Below, one piece after another: positions 12,899-25,672 of a stretch of DNA of 64,000 nucleotides (its first letter is position 1; each line of letters begins with the position of its first letter). A program made the position numbers and the translations under genes. Origin of the DNA: Gossypium raimondii (taxonomy: Eukaryota > Streptophyta > Magnoliopsida > Malvales > Malvaceae); the NCBI RefSeq assembly GCF_025698545.1, contig NC_068571.1, positions 40,147,733 to 40,211,732 of the forward strand, in the 5' to 3' direction. A model generated the notes under the pieces. The model did not search any database and was not told the DNA's origin. It saw only the letters and a program-made list of their open reading frames with translations.

Positions 12899-13277
12899 AG
12901 GAGCGTTTGAGGGAAATGATTTCAAAAGATGATATCAAGTAAAGTCTTATCCTTAGAAACTGCTATCGTCAGAATAGATTGAATTTTGAAATAACAAATC
13001 AGGAGAATTAATGGTATCCAGCCGTTTTAGAATTGACTGGGGTAGATATTTAGGGTCCTTTTTCTTACTTTTCATTTATTGCTTTCCGTTTCCATTAAAT
13101 TGCGTGTTAATTGCTGGTTAGGAGGTATTCACTATCAACATTATAGTGAGGCCAGATTTACTTCAGTTTTTGATGTAATAGGTCTGGGTCCAATGGTCTG
13201 TTGGGCCTCCAGTTGCTTTCCTCTTTTTCCAATAAAACACCCAATCATTTTATCAAAAAAAAAAAGAATTTTACTTA

Positions 13278-14264
13278 TGAATTAATCCAACCCCAATTTA
13301 GTTGTGAATTTATTAAAAAAATAATTATTTTATATATTGTTACTAGAGTAAAAGTTTTTGTCTAGATTAATGTCATTTGTTTTAGAGTATAATAAAATAA
13401 TACTTAAAAAACACTTGGCATTAATTTAGATGTGCTTGTTGAGTTTTTACTCCGTTAATATTGGACAGAATAATTACCCTACTAAGAATATTATTTATAC
13501 CAAACAATAAATAATATTTAAGAATCTTTTTATTTGAAATAAATATTATTTTAAATATATTTTTATATTTTGGGCCCCTTCTATCATTAATAAAATAAAC
13601 ATTTTTGGGCTTTTTTTATCTTTGGGCCTTGGTGGCTGCACCTCAAAAATAGCCCCCAAAGTCGACCCTAAAAATAGTAACAAAACTAACAATAAAATAA
13701 TATTTATACAATATTCAAATAATACAAAATAGTAGTAGCATAATAGTGAAATGACAGCAAAACAGTAGTAAAACAGCATCAAAACAATGGAAACAGCAGC
13801 AAGTTTTATGTTTACAAATTTGGGTCAGACTAGACCCGAGCCAACAAAACCTTACCCGAAATTTGACCCATTTAAAAATTAAACCTTATTTTTTTTGTCT
13901 AAACTCATTTTTCAAACTTACATGTTTATCAAACCCATCCACTTTTGAGCTTGGACACCATAAACTGGTCTAGGCAGATATATAGCTTCATATTATAATG
14001 AAGCTCAATCAATCTGATCAAAACAAGAAGCAACAAGGTTTAAATTTTGATAATAAATACATTTTCAATCACATAGCGTTTACCATATCATTGTGCAGAC
14101 TAGAAACCCTAACCAACAAATTATCATCACTGATTGTCATGAACTAGAAACCATGACGTATACAATAGACTCCCAACTTTAAAATTAAATGCAGAAAACG
14201 CCATTAAAGAACAAACCAAACAGGCAAAAGCTACTACTTAATGTTAGAGCATCTCCTCAAGTGA
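13278..14264. other. Intergenic, downstream of UGT gene B
   Basis: AT-rich DNA with no supported gene. The open frame at 13546-13782 is low-complexity and is not called. Confidence 0.5.
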
Positions 14265-15723
14265 TCAAACGGATAAGATACGCTTTGTGAACTCATCCAA
14301 GGAGCTCGATGAAGAGCCGCCTTCTCTTAGACAAAGTTCTGTTTTCCCCTTAAATTCCATAGCTTTATTTCTCATCTCCTTTCCTTCTATATTGACTAGT
14401 AGTGTTTTTATAGCTCCTTTTATCTTTCCCCTCTCCAATTCATTCTCCAATTCCAGGCCTATCTTCCATATATAACAGATGTACCTCATGTTAAGAAACT
14501 GGTCCCCGAAACAAGGCCTGCATAACATCGGTACCCCTTCGGAGACACTCTCAAGTGTTGAATTCCATCCACAGTGAGTCCAAAATCCGCCCACTGCACA
14601 ATGCGCCAACACCTCCTTTTGAGGTGCCCATTTGACGATGCAACCTCTGTCCCCAACTGTCTCTAGGAAACCATCTGGCAACAGCTCCGTGCCCTCGGAC
14701 CCAAGAACCAAACCAGGCCTAATCACCCACAAAAATGGCTGTTCACTGTTGGCTAACCCCCAAGATATCTCAACAATGTCTTGCTTACTCAAGCTGGCCA
14801 TGCTTCCAAAGCTGACATAGATAACAGATTTCGGGGCTTGCTTGTCGAGCCAAGAAATGCAGTCAGCTTCTTCCTGCAGTAATGAGCTGGAACTGGATGG
14901 AGCTAATTTGTGAAAAGGGCCAATTGTGAAAACTGGAACAGGAGAGTGTTCTCCAATCTTTGTCAGTGCTGCATGTTCAAGGAATTCTATTGAGTTGGCA
15001 ATCATACCGGCCGATCTCTTCATTGCATTTAAGGAAGCAGCTCTCACCTCTGTCATGGCGTCCGTTGGACTCTTTGACATAGATGTAACCATTTGTGTAA
15101 GCTCAAGGGGTTGAAGCTCCGGTATTTGTCTGTCAAAGACGGACTCTATTACATTAAAAGGCATAAAGCTATTAATTAGAGGAAGTCACTGAGAATATTT
15201 GATTTGATTGATTGATACCAGATAACTGAAAAGCAGAAATTTTGAATTTGCCAGACATACCTTGCTCAATTTGAGGAATAACAGCAAAGAGTAACATTGC
15301 TGCAGCAGTGGGACGCATGCTAATGCCTGGTAAACCAAGATCATCGGCGACCGTTTGAGCGAAGTACATGAGACCATCATATATTACACCAGCAATACGT
15401 TCACAGGGATGCTCGTCATCCAACATTTGTTTCAAGCATTTCTTAAACGGTGCTGCACAGTTCTTGTTGAGAGCCAAAACCAAATTCATAAAATCCCCGG
15501 GTGAGAGGGACACTTTGGACTCAAGCAGCTTATCTGGGACGGATATGAAGGTGAATTGAGGATGGTTTGAAGGGTTTGGAGAGTTGAATTCAGGGTGAAT
15601 TATGGTGATTGAGTAGCCTTTTGCATGAAATATAGTGGCTAGCTGGAGCATGGGATTTATATGGCCTTGAAATGGATATAAGACAAGCACCAACCTGCTG
15701 GAGTTTTCCGCTTGTTTCTCCAT
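14265..15723 (-). CDS. UDP-glycosyltransferase, UGT76-like (gene B)
   Basis: A family 1 UDP-sugar-dependent glycosyltransferase and the tandem paralogue of gene A. Exons 15723-15261 and 15145-14265, with a 115-base GT-AG intron at the same position and phase as in gene A, give 447 residues. The start MEKQAENSS is chosen by alignment with gene A; the frame is open to an ATG at 15762. Visible: PFQGHINPMLQL with candidate catalytic His21, IYDGLMYFAQ, KSVIYVSFGS, and a full PSPG box with canonical THCGWNSTLES and CFGDQ. No inactivating change is seen, so this is the better preserved copy. UGT76 members act on hormones, terpenoids and defence metabolites; the substrate here is unknown. The two genes are about 7.3 kb apart, and much of the spacer is mobile elements. 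Confidence 0.9.
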
Positions 15724-16109
15724 TTCTTTTGCTCTTGAGGGTTCAGCACCGCCAGGCTTCACGACAGTTTAATGGAAAAGAAAACCCCAATCCGACCATT
15801 CATATCTAGAAAAGAAAACTGAGATGCTTGCTTGGATCTTTACATCGGTAGTTGTGTTTTACACGAAAGCGGTCTACCCGATTTGATTTGAAATGAGTTT
15901 GGTTGGTGGCTAATGAGCCACGACATAATCTTTTGAAAATGGAAATACTATCCAGGAATCAATTAGCACGGCTAAATTTGAAAAAAATGTTGATTTTAAA
16001 AAATATTTAAGAAAATATAGGATTGTTTTTAATATTTAAGAAAATAGGTTAATTAAAGAGAAAAATAAATAATATATTTCAGTGTTTTCAACATCCAATA
16101 GGGCACACT
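15724..16109. promoter_or_regulatory. Upstream region of UGT gene B
   Basis: Non-coding DNA upstream of the gene B start, expected to include its promoter. No individual motif is strong enough to name. Confidence 0.35.
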
Positions 16110-17030
16110 TATTGATTTTTTGATATATTAATCTTTTGGTTAAATGTTAGACTTTATCTTGTATCTTAAGTTTAATTCATCTCTTATTCACATTTTTATT
16201 TTTTATTTTATGTTGTTTCAAGTTTTATTTTTATTTTAATTACCAATTTAACATGTTTGCTCTTTTGATTAGATGGTTATATAATAATTTTATTCTTGAG
16301 TCCCAAGTTCAATACATCTTCTAAGCACATTTGTATTTTTTAATTTTATGTTACTTCAAGTTTTTTATTATTTTTAATTAATAAATATATTGTTTTCAAT
16401 TTTTTATTTTAATTCATCTTTTTAGTTAATAACTCTTTTATTTATAAAATAAAATAATTATTGCCTATTATATAATAAAAATATTTTTTATAATATTGAT
16501 ATTTATCATTATGTTAAATATATTTTATTTTTAAAACATCAACAAATTTTTTATATATTTTATATATAATATTTATATGTCAAATATTTATTTTCTCCAC
16601 TTATATTAGTAGTATGATGATTTCTAATATTATAAAATCAAATAATTATTTCAAATACACATAAAAAATATATAATACTAAAACTTAATACACTTATGAT
16701 ATGAATTGAAAAATAAATTTTACACATATAAGAATTATGTTTACTAAAAATAATTATATTTGACAATAATTATTTGATTTTATAACTAAAAATTATTAAT
16801 TAAAATGAATTAATGTGTTAAAAATTATTCAAGGATAAAATCACTATTATTTGACCATCTAACTAAAGGAGCTAATGTGTTAAAAATAGTAATTAAAAAT
16901 AAAAGTAAAGCTTGAAACAAAATGAAATAAAAATACAAATATGAGTTGGAGAGGAATCAAACTCAAGACTCAAAGGCAAAATCACTAATATTTAACCGTC
17001 TAACCAAAGGAATTAATGTGTTAAAAAGTC
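16110..17030. repeat. AT-rich foldback element
   Basis: The left arm (about 16110-16380) and the reverse complement of the right arm (about 16850-17030) share a series of motifs: TTTGGTTAAATGTTAG-like, a TTGAGT-rich stretch, and TTTCAAG(C/T)TTTA. Each arm holds two related units, so the whole is a double inverted repeat around a nearly pure AT core. It resembles a decayed foldback or Mutator-like MITE. The exact ends and target duplication could not be fixed. Confidence 0.45.
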
Positions 17031-19147
17031 AAAAAGTACGTCTAGTAAGATGCATTTTCCGTTTCCCTCACCAAAATCAGTATATTCCCCTAAATGTCAG
17101 AAAAATGATACATCTCCCTAAATATTATTTAAAATCATCTTCTTCTTTTTTCAAATTTAACCATATTTGTTACAAAAAAATTAGCATCATATTTATTATT
17201 TTATAGGCATACATTTCAAAATTGTATGCTTATGCGCCTTTAAAATAACTTATAAGAAAAAGGAAACAATTTGTTGAAAATAATTTTGATTACTTTTTAA
17301 AAAAAATTAAATTGAGTGACAATTATAATGAAATTATGTTATGTTTATGACATAGGATACATCATTAAGGAAAATTCCTTGTGTAGAGAATTAAATATGG
17401 AAATTCAATGTCATCATCTTGATTTTCTTTGGAAACTTGCTTTGATTACTAAGAGTACCATATTATCGTAGAGAATTTCACATGTGGCATGATTTAAATT
17501 AAAAGATGATGACTCTTAAGCAACTTAAGATTGTGCGAGCCGACACCATCATCAAAGATCACTTTGGTAAATGAGTGATTGGATCTTATAGGCATATCTC
17601 TTTTGACACTAATGTCCAAAGCAAAGTATCGACCCTCCATGATGGGTTGAGGCTTATGAAAAAAATAACATTAGGAATATTGGGATCGAGTTGAACGCTA
17701 TTGTGGTTATTTCGCTTATAACTAATGTTAGTTTGACTAAACATTACCTCTCTGCCATGATTCTAATGGATATATTGAGTGGAGAAGATAGAACCGAAGA
17801 CGATATTGAATTAAACAACAGACTTCAAGGCGCGAGTGACATTTTCCAAAGAGAACTATTTGCCCCCACACAAAGTTGATAGAGGGTTAAGACAAAGGTC
17901 CTCCCAAGATACAACAAAGCTTTTGAATTTCCTTTGATTAGCAAAATCGAGGAATTCCCTAACTCTTACTCTAATTTCTGAAAATAGGATTGATTGTAAT
18001 GATTTTGTGAGCACCATAGACCCTCTATTTATATGCACTTAATAGAAACTATTTTGAGGAGTCACAACCCTTCATGTTGGACATACTTCTTAGAAGAAAT
18101 ATGTCCCATTGAAATGTATCCATTGAATGATAAATCATCACTTTCTAAATTTGAATAAGCACTCATCAATAATTAAATTTGCAATCTACAATTTCCAACA
18201 AATTCGTGATTGCAAGACTCTCTTGGAGAGGTTTGAGCAACACACATTCAAGGAGGGCAACAAATGTACGGGAAAGCTCTTGCTTGTTTGAAGAGAAATT
18301 TTCACCACTCTTCAAATATGGATGCTTACATTTTTGTGGCTTGCTTTGTATTTGTGATCCCCCCTTCGAACTATATAATACCTCTTATATGTAAGGAGGC
18401 TTGTGGAGTGTGTATGTTTTGTACTATTGAGGCAAGTTTTTGAAGTGACCAGCTAAGTGCCAATTAAAAGTGACCACTTTCATGATCCCTGTAACAACTT
18501 GATATTTTCCAAATTTAATGTTGGCAATTTATTGAAACAAATTTTAGCTTTGAATGATATTGATATTCTAGATATATGCAAGCTCAACTATGAAGTTCAA
18601 TCCATTTAAAGTAACTTTCCTTGAAGATCGGATTGGTTTGGATCAAGAAATTAAATCCATTGAATTGTGGAGAACGGATCGAGGTCACGTTGAAGATACC
18701 ATTGAAAAATGAAACTTCAACAATAAGCTTTACATTGGTCTTTAGTAATATATTGTATTTTATAATTAAAGGGTTGGATTGTAATTAATCTCTAATATAT
18801 TGCAACTCTTTAAAACTTCTATATATTGAGAGACTTTTATAAGTTTTTATATAGAGCATAGAAAGAACTTTATTGTTCATAGAGGAATGTATTTTGTGAG
18901 TGCAATTGAGAGTAAACAATTTGTGTTTACAACATAAATTCTCAGAGGGAGAATCTAGAGGTGAGTGATCTAGTCTTTAGGTATAAAAGTAAGGTTTTTA
19001 AACTAAAGGGTGTTAGGAAATGATTCACTTATTGGTGAAAAGATAGTGGATTTATTCATCGAGTCGGGCTCCACAAACATAGGAAAATCAACATAAACAA
19101 TCCTTTGTGTCTTCTATTTAGTCTATTTTTATTTGATCATCGTAGTT
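17031..19147. other. Decayed repetitive DNA, probably LTR-derived
   Basis: No intact frame. Short coding-like scraps occur at 17540-17880 and 18180-18390, and 18880-19080 looks like LTR-flanking sequence of a copia-type element. The family is not certain. Confidence 0.35.
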
Positions 19148-19649
19148 GTAACACCCCAAATTTTCTGGTATAGTAAGTGGCATTGTTCCAAGCGATACAA
19201 TAAAATTTCGAGAAATTTCGAAAATGAGACTGTTGAGGGAACTTTTGGAGGAATTATAATAGGCTGTGGTTAGAAATTTATGAAGAAGATCACGGATGTA
19301 AAAATATGGAGAAATGAATAAATAGAAAAGTTGGAAATTTATGAGGACCAAAGTATAAAGTGATCAATTAGAGAAATTATAGATTGATAATGATTTGTTG
19401 ATATTGAGATGACATGGGAGAGGTACTTGTATCAAGAAACGTGAGTTTAGGCTAAATTGAATAAAATAAAAGTAGAAGGACCAAGTTACAAATTTTTATT
19501 TTTAGCCTAAAAGGATTAAAATGTAATTTTTTATGGTTGGATAGTATTATGAACCTTTATGGGGTTATATCAATTTTAAATGTGTTAAGTGTCATATTTG
19601 GTAGTAATAAAGTGAAGTGATACGAGAAAGAAACTAAAAGTACAAAATC

Positions 19650-22410
19650 TTCATTAAAGGATATTTGGATATGAGATATCAATACCATAACATATGAGAT
19701 ATTAATAATCTTAATCCACAAGACTTTCATGCTCAAATAATCAAAGTACACATGAAACTATTACTATATCATGAATACCTTACCTTACAATCTTAATTCT
19801 TCACATTATCTATATTTTTCTCTCTTTGTAAAAATAGATTGTCAGTAATGACAATATATCGCAAAGAAAAGAGATAAAATTAAAGAACACATAGATTTTA
19901 TGTGAAAACCCTTTCAAAAAAAAAAACCACAGCAGAGGAGAAAAAAGTTCACTATGTCTAATTCAAATAATTATAAGAGGAGTAGATTATGTCTATTTAT
20001 AGGCTTGTAAAACCATATTCTAATAGGAGTGTAGTAAGATTGAAACACCTTATTCTAATCAATATAAAATAGATGGGGTTTAATAAAGTTTAAAAAATCT
20101 TATTCTAAAATAAAATAAAAGAAGAATAGTTTTATAGGGATTTTACTTTTATTTTATTTTGCCACTGTATTTTATTTAAATAAGGATTCGGGTCACTTAA
20201 TTCTAACAATCTCCATATTGACACGAATTCTCAATAAACACGTTCTTCATCGCGAACTCTCAACGAACAAGTTCTCCACCTCTTCCATAAAATCCCTTAA
20301 GGGTTTAACTTCAATAATGAACATCAATCAAGTCTAAGCAATGCTCAAACTTGATTATAGGAAGTGACTTAGTCATCATATCTGTAGGATTTTCATGAGT
20401 ACTAATTTTGCTCACAACAATATCACCACGAGCATTAATATCACGAACAAAATGGTACCGAACATCAATGTGTTTTGTTCTCTCATGAAACATTTGATCT
20501 TTTGTAAGGAAGATGTCACTCTAACTATCACAAAATACTGTATTGATTTGAAGGTCTTCATTGAGTTCACTAAAGAGCCCTTTCAACCAAATAGCTTCTT
20601 TACAAGCCTCAGTAATCTCCATGTACTCAGCTTCAGTGGTAGACAAAGCGACTGTAGTTTGCAAAGTGGCTTTCCAACTGATTGCACAACCTCCAATTGT
20701 AAAGACATAACCTGTAAGAGATCATATTCTATCAAGGTCTCCAGCAAAATCAACATCAACATACCCAATGACTCCATCTCTAGTTCTTCCAAACTGTAAG
20801 AAAACATCAGTAGTACCTCATAAGTATCTTAAAATCTACTGAACTGCTTTTCAATGTTCTTTACCGAGATTCGCCATGTATCTGCTAACTGCACTGACTG
20901 CATATGATAAATTTGGACGTGAACAAACCATAGCATACATGAAAGATCCTACTGCACTAAAGTATGGAACATGTGACATGTATTCAATCTCATCATTTGA
21001 TTGTGGAGACAGCCGATGAAAGTTTGAAATGGGCTACTAAAGGAGTACTAACGGGCTTAACACTCTGCATATTTAACCTGCAAAGAACTTTCTCAATATA
21101 CCCCTTCTAACTTATGTACAATTTACTTATTTTTCTATCTCTGAGAATCTTCATACCAAGTATCTTCTTTGCTGGTCCCAAATCTTTCATCTCAAATTCT
21201 TCACTTAGTTAGGCTTTGACCTTTCTTATCTCTTATTTATCATTCGCTACTATCAACATGTCATCAACATAAATGAGTAGATACACAAAAGAACCATCAC
21301 TGTTTTTCTTAAAGTAAACACAACTATCAAAGCTACTTCTTTTGAAATCATTAGAAGTCATAAAGGAATCAAACCTCTTGTACCACTGTCTTGGTGACTG
21401 TTTCAAACCGTAAAGGGAATTTCAGCAAGCAAACATTGTCCTCTTTTCCTGATACTATAAAACCATCTGGTTGTTGTATGTAAATATCATCCTCAAGTTC
21501 TCCATGTAAAAATGCAGTTTTTACATCTAACTGCTCAAACTCCAAATCATGCATGACCACAATACTAAGCAAAACTCAAATCAAACTATGCTTCACAACT
21601 AGGAGAACACATCTGTGAAGTCCACTCCTAGAATTTGACTGTAACCCTTTGCAACAAGCCTTGCTTTATATCTAGGTTCTTCAACTCCTGGAGTCCCCTA
21701 TTTCTTTTTTAAAACCCATTTACAACGAAAAATCTTTTTACCTTTAGGAAGTTTCACAAGATCTAATGTTTTTTTTGTGGAGTGATTCCATCTCCTCTTG
21801 CATAGCAAACATCCACTTTTCTGAGTCTTCACAGCTAACCGCCTCAAAATAATTAGATGACTCTTGGTTTGCATCTATATCTTCAGCTACATTTAAAGCA
21901 TAAGCAACTAGATCAGCCTCGGCATACCTCTTTTGAGGTTTAATTTCTCTTTTAGTTTTGTTTTTGACAATAGAGTATTCTGGTGAATAAGCAACTCTAT
22001 TTTGAATTTTTGTACTGGCTTGAGAAGTCAACTCTGTTGTAGATTCTAGATTAATCTAATGTTCCGCCTGCTTTTAATTTACTTTATTGGAAGAGCCTTA
22101 AGAAATAAGTTAGGTAGCATAGCAGTTTCATCAAAAACATCTTTGCTAATCATAACTTTTCTATTTTCAAGACACCATAACTTATACCATTTTACACCAG
22201 CTTTATAACCAAGAAAAACACATTTAATGGATCTCAGTTCTAATTTTCCATTATCAACATGAGCATACGTAGGACACCCAAAGATCTTCAACGGAATTAC
22301 CAAACCATACCTCTTATGGAGTCTTTTTCTCAATAGCAATAGATAGAGATTGGTTGATCAAAAAACATGCAATAGAGGCTGCTTCGGCCCAAAATGACTT
22401 TGGTAAGTTG
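19650..22410 (-). mobile_element. 5'-truncated Ty1/copia retrotransposon
   Basis: Read on the minus strand: the end of the integrase region (LPKSFWAEAASIACFLINQ near 22400-22345), the C-terminal integrase frame 22339-22079, then RT with LDVKTAFLHGELEDDIY (about 21560-21480) and YVDDMLIVA (about 21275-21245), then RNase H ending in [13 protein letters not shown] and DMMTKSLP (20493-20311). A purine-rich tract at 20209-20220 is followed by a 3' LTR starting TGTTAGAATTAAG at 20208. Gag, protease and most of integrase are missing, and frames are broken. The outer end of the LTR is not resolved, so the left coordinate is approximate. Confidence 0.75.
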
Positions 22411-23704
22411 GCATTTACTGAATATTGACCTGAATTTAAAAAATATCGGTAAGGTAATTTGTTTAATGAATTTGAAATTTTTGTTATTTACTGAATATTC
22501 ACCTGAACATAAATGAATTCATCTATTGAAATTGTGGATAGTGCTTAGGTTTGTGTTAAGCTTTTGGTTGCATTATATCATGTTGAATATTAATAATATA
22601 CATTGACATGGTAATTGGTTAAATAGAAATATGCTTATGTTCATAAAAAGGTGGTAAGATTCAAAAGGTGTAATTTCTTATAAAATGGTTTATCATGTTA
22701 TTAACCCCAAATGAGTTATATACATAAATGCACTAACTTGTGTATTGATGATAGTGATTAGGCTTATGTCAAGCTTGAGATTATGATTGATGTATATGCT
22801 TATGTCCGGTATTATACAAATGAAACGGTAAGTTTATAATTGAAATGTGATGTGATGAAAAGGGATTGATGAGTTGAATAATGTACTTATAAATGAGAAA
22901 TTACGCATGTTATGGTTGAACTTACCTATGTTATGAATAAATACATTAATTAGTTAATTGATATTGTTATTTAAGTTTATATTTAGTAAATGGAATGGAA
23001 AGTAAGTAAATGAAGTTATTCGTAGTTTTATGAAAAGGTTAATGATGGTGTAAAATGTTTTAGAAAATCTTATTATGTTAGGAATGAATATATATATATA
23101 TGATGTTGATAGACTTACTCATTTATGAGTTGGTGGTTATGTAGTTGATAAATCTTGAGGCATTGGTATAATTTTATATTTATCATATAAAGTTTATTAT
23201 TGAATTGGAATATTATGTTTAAAGTTTGTACGAGCTTACTAAGCATCCATTGCTTATGTAGTTGTTTATCCCTTACTTTACAGATTATCGAAAGTTTGAT
23301 CAGGTTGAAATCTCGTCAGAGATCTATCACACTATCCAGCGATTATATCGGTAAATTTTGATGTCTTGGTTAATGTTATAATGGCATGTATAGGTGGATT
23401 ATGTCTAATGTTTAATTAATGAGTTTGGTATATATATGTCATTTTGGTTGATAATTATGGCATGAAATGTTGCCTTGAATTTGATGTACTTAAGGTACTA
23501 TTGGTATCTTGTTGGTTATGGTTAATATGATCAATTTGATGCATGTTTAGAAATAACCAAATTTGGTAAATGCTGTATCAATCTCAATATGGCCAAGACA
23601 TGGTATGTTTTGGAGAAGTCTTGAATAGATGTGCATGACTGAAATATGGTATGCCTAATATGGTAAGGTTGCTATGTGTCAATTGTGTTATGTATTGGTA
23701 TGAA

Positions 23705-23988
23705 AACAAATCAGTTGGTAAATGGTATAAATGTGGTCAAATGTGCTGAGATTATTTTTAATATAGCATGGAAATAGTATTGAGATTAATTAGGTATGTA
23801 TGGTTAAGGTTTGAACAAATATGCTCATGTATATATATAAGTTGGTAACAAATCAGTTGGTAAATAGTATAAATGTGGTCAAATATGGTGAGATTATTTT
23901 TGATATAGCATGGAAATAGTATTGAGATTAATTAGGTATGTATGGTTAAGGTTTGAACTAATATGCTTATGTATATATATAAGTTTGA
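23705..23988 (+). repeat. 142-bp tandem duplication in the Gypsy LTR
   Basis: Copy 1 (23705-23846) and copy 2 (23847-23988) are direct neighbours of 142 bases each, starting AACAAATCAGTTGGTAAAT and differing at only a few positions. The near identity makes the duplication much younger than the surrounding LTR. Confidence 0.85.
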
Positions 23989-24176
23989 TGCTTGATGATT
24001 GAGGTGTCTTTTGGCATATTGGTTGTATGAACATTTGGTATGGAGATTAGTAATTCTTTGCATAATTTGAGTATGTTTAAACGCCTTGTATACATGTACA
24101 AATTTCTTGTAGGTTCATGCTTGAAAGGGGTGAAAAAAATGGCTTGGAAGTGGTCATTTTCTTGTCCACACAGCCT

Positions 24177-24505
24177 AAGACACGGGCGTGTGTCTCAGTC
24201 ATGTGTGACACACGGCCATGTGACACGGTCGTGTGTCCCCTGTAATTTCTAAATGTTTCAAGTAAGCTAGTTACATGGCCCAGCACACAGCCTGACACAC
24301 GAGCGTGTGAGGCCATTTCGAGTGTTACACGGCCTAGCATACGGGCATGCGGCTTGGCCGTGTGGGACAAGTTGGTAAGTTACACGGGCACAGACACGGG
24401 CTGAGACGCGACCATGTGTCCCTATTTCAAATGTTACACGACCTGAGACACGGGCGTGTCTCAGTCGTGTGAATCACACGACTTAGCCACACGGCCGTGT
24501 GAACC
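24177..24505. repeat. Cluster of CACGG(N)CGTGTG palindromes
   Basis: Repeated palindromic units such as CACGGGCGTGTG, CACGGCCATGTG, CACGGTCGTGTG and CACGGCCGTGTG occur every few tens of bases near the end of the Gypsy LTR. A shorter cluster of the same kind lies at 45003-45070 in another LTR-like region. Such palindromes are typical of some cotton Gypsy LTRs. The function is unknown. Confidence 0.7.
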
Positions 24506-24749
24506 CTATAGTTTGAAATTTTTTTTTATCTTTTTCTATAAAATTATAAATGTTTCTAATTTAGTCCCAAATTGTTTCTAAAGTGATTCTAAAGCCCCGA
24601 GGGCTCGAATAAGGGACATTATGCATGCGTTTGAATGAATTATGCTATGATATATGAAATGTTTAAGAATAAAAGTTTTTAAGTTATGGTTTCCCGGTAA
24701 TGCTTAGTAACCCTATTCCGACAATGAATACGAGTTAGGGGTGTTATAA

Positions 24750-25559
24750 GTACTCTATCATTTAGACATGAAATCATAACTATTTCATGCATGGTGAACT
24801 ACATTAGTGGATACTCATATACCTATACAATCTTATACATGCTTAGCATTCACAATCAGTAGAGACTATACATTATCACAAAACTGAACACAGATTTGTG
24901 CCAACTACACAACATCCCAGGAATGGAGTACAGGAACTCACTTGATGTTTCTCTGCCACCTTATTTTAGCTTTTCCAAATGCTAGAGCTTTCATTCTCCT
25001 GGAAGCTAAGCAAGACAACCAAAATCATAAATTAAACTTAGCATTCTAGCTTAAAACTCAGTTTCCAAAAACATGCAGAACCTCTCAAAGGTTCTGAAAA
25101 TTCTTAACTTTATTTCTTAATCCTACTAACACTGAAGGACTTAGAACCTTACCAATTCATTGGATTCTCTACTTTTATAACTCAAACCTCTTTATCGTCG
25201 CTCCATGCAGAGCTCTCTGTAATTATCTCTTCTTCGGAGCAACCAAAGAAAAAGATGAAAAAGAAAACAAAACAAAACAAAATAGAAAAGAACTCACCCT
25301 GGAGATTTATTTCTCAGCTATTTATAGCCCTTTACGCATGATTATTAACCCTATAGAAACCATCTATTGGTAATCATTTTGTCTCCCATTAACAAACCAA
25401 TCGATTCTCATCCAACCACACTAGAATTGGAATTTAACTATATCCAAATCAGCCACTAAATTTTTCTTGACTTTCAGTAAAAACCATTAACTTTTGGTTT
25501 CTTTCAATTTAACCCCCAATTATTCCAAATTTTCGAACTTAAAAAAACCGGGTGTGACA
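24750..25559 (-). repeat. LTR fragment, minus orientation
   Basis: In reverse complement the stretch begins TGTCACACCCGG at 25559, a typical LTR start, and runs into the Gypsy solo LTR at 24749. No coding domain is present. The family is unresolved. Confidence 0.4.
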
Positions 25560-25672
25560 AGTATACATCTAACACAAATCTGTTTAAATTTTTTAAATTT
25601 TCCATTCAAAAGGTTAGAGGATCATATTCTTATACCTATGTTTAGATATGCATTAATGTTAATTTTCAATTG

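Larger units (their letters stand above)
8314..13264 (+). mobile_element. 5'-truncated LINE (L1-type) split by a solo LTR
   Basis: A non-LTR retrotransposon insertion. Direct copies of AGAATTTTACTTA flank it at 8301-8313 and 13265-13277, and it ends in an A-rich tail (about 13252-13264), both hallmarks of target-primed reverse transcription. Without the nested solo LTR (10258-12677 plus one 5-bp duplication) it is about 2.5 kb. It lacks ORF1, the endonuclease and the start of RT, as in ordinary 5' truncation. Confidence 0.92.
19148..24749 (+). repeat. Gypsy-type solo LTR, interrupted by a copia fragment
   Basis: It starts TGTAACACCCC at 19148 and ends GGGGTGTTATA at 24749, a pattern common for plant Ty3/gypsy LTRs. 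The LTR sequence is broken by the copia fragment (about 19650-22410). Inside are a 142-bp tandem duplication and a cluster of CACGG(N)CGTGTG palindromes. No gag or pol lies next to either end, so it is read as a solo LTR. The flanks (GTAGT left, AGTAC right) do not give a clean duplication, so the ends or its history are less sure than for the other elements. Confidence 0.55.

Noticed and set aside
19118..19351. A 77-codon minus-strand frame
   Set aside because: It overlaps the start of the Gypsy LTR (TGTAACACCCC) and has no domain.
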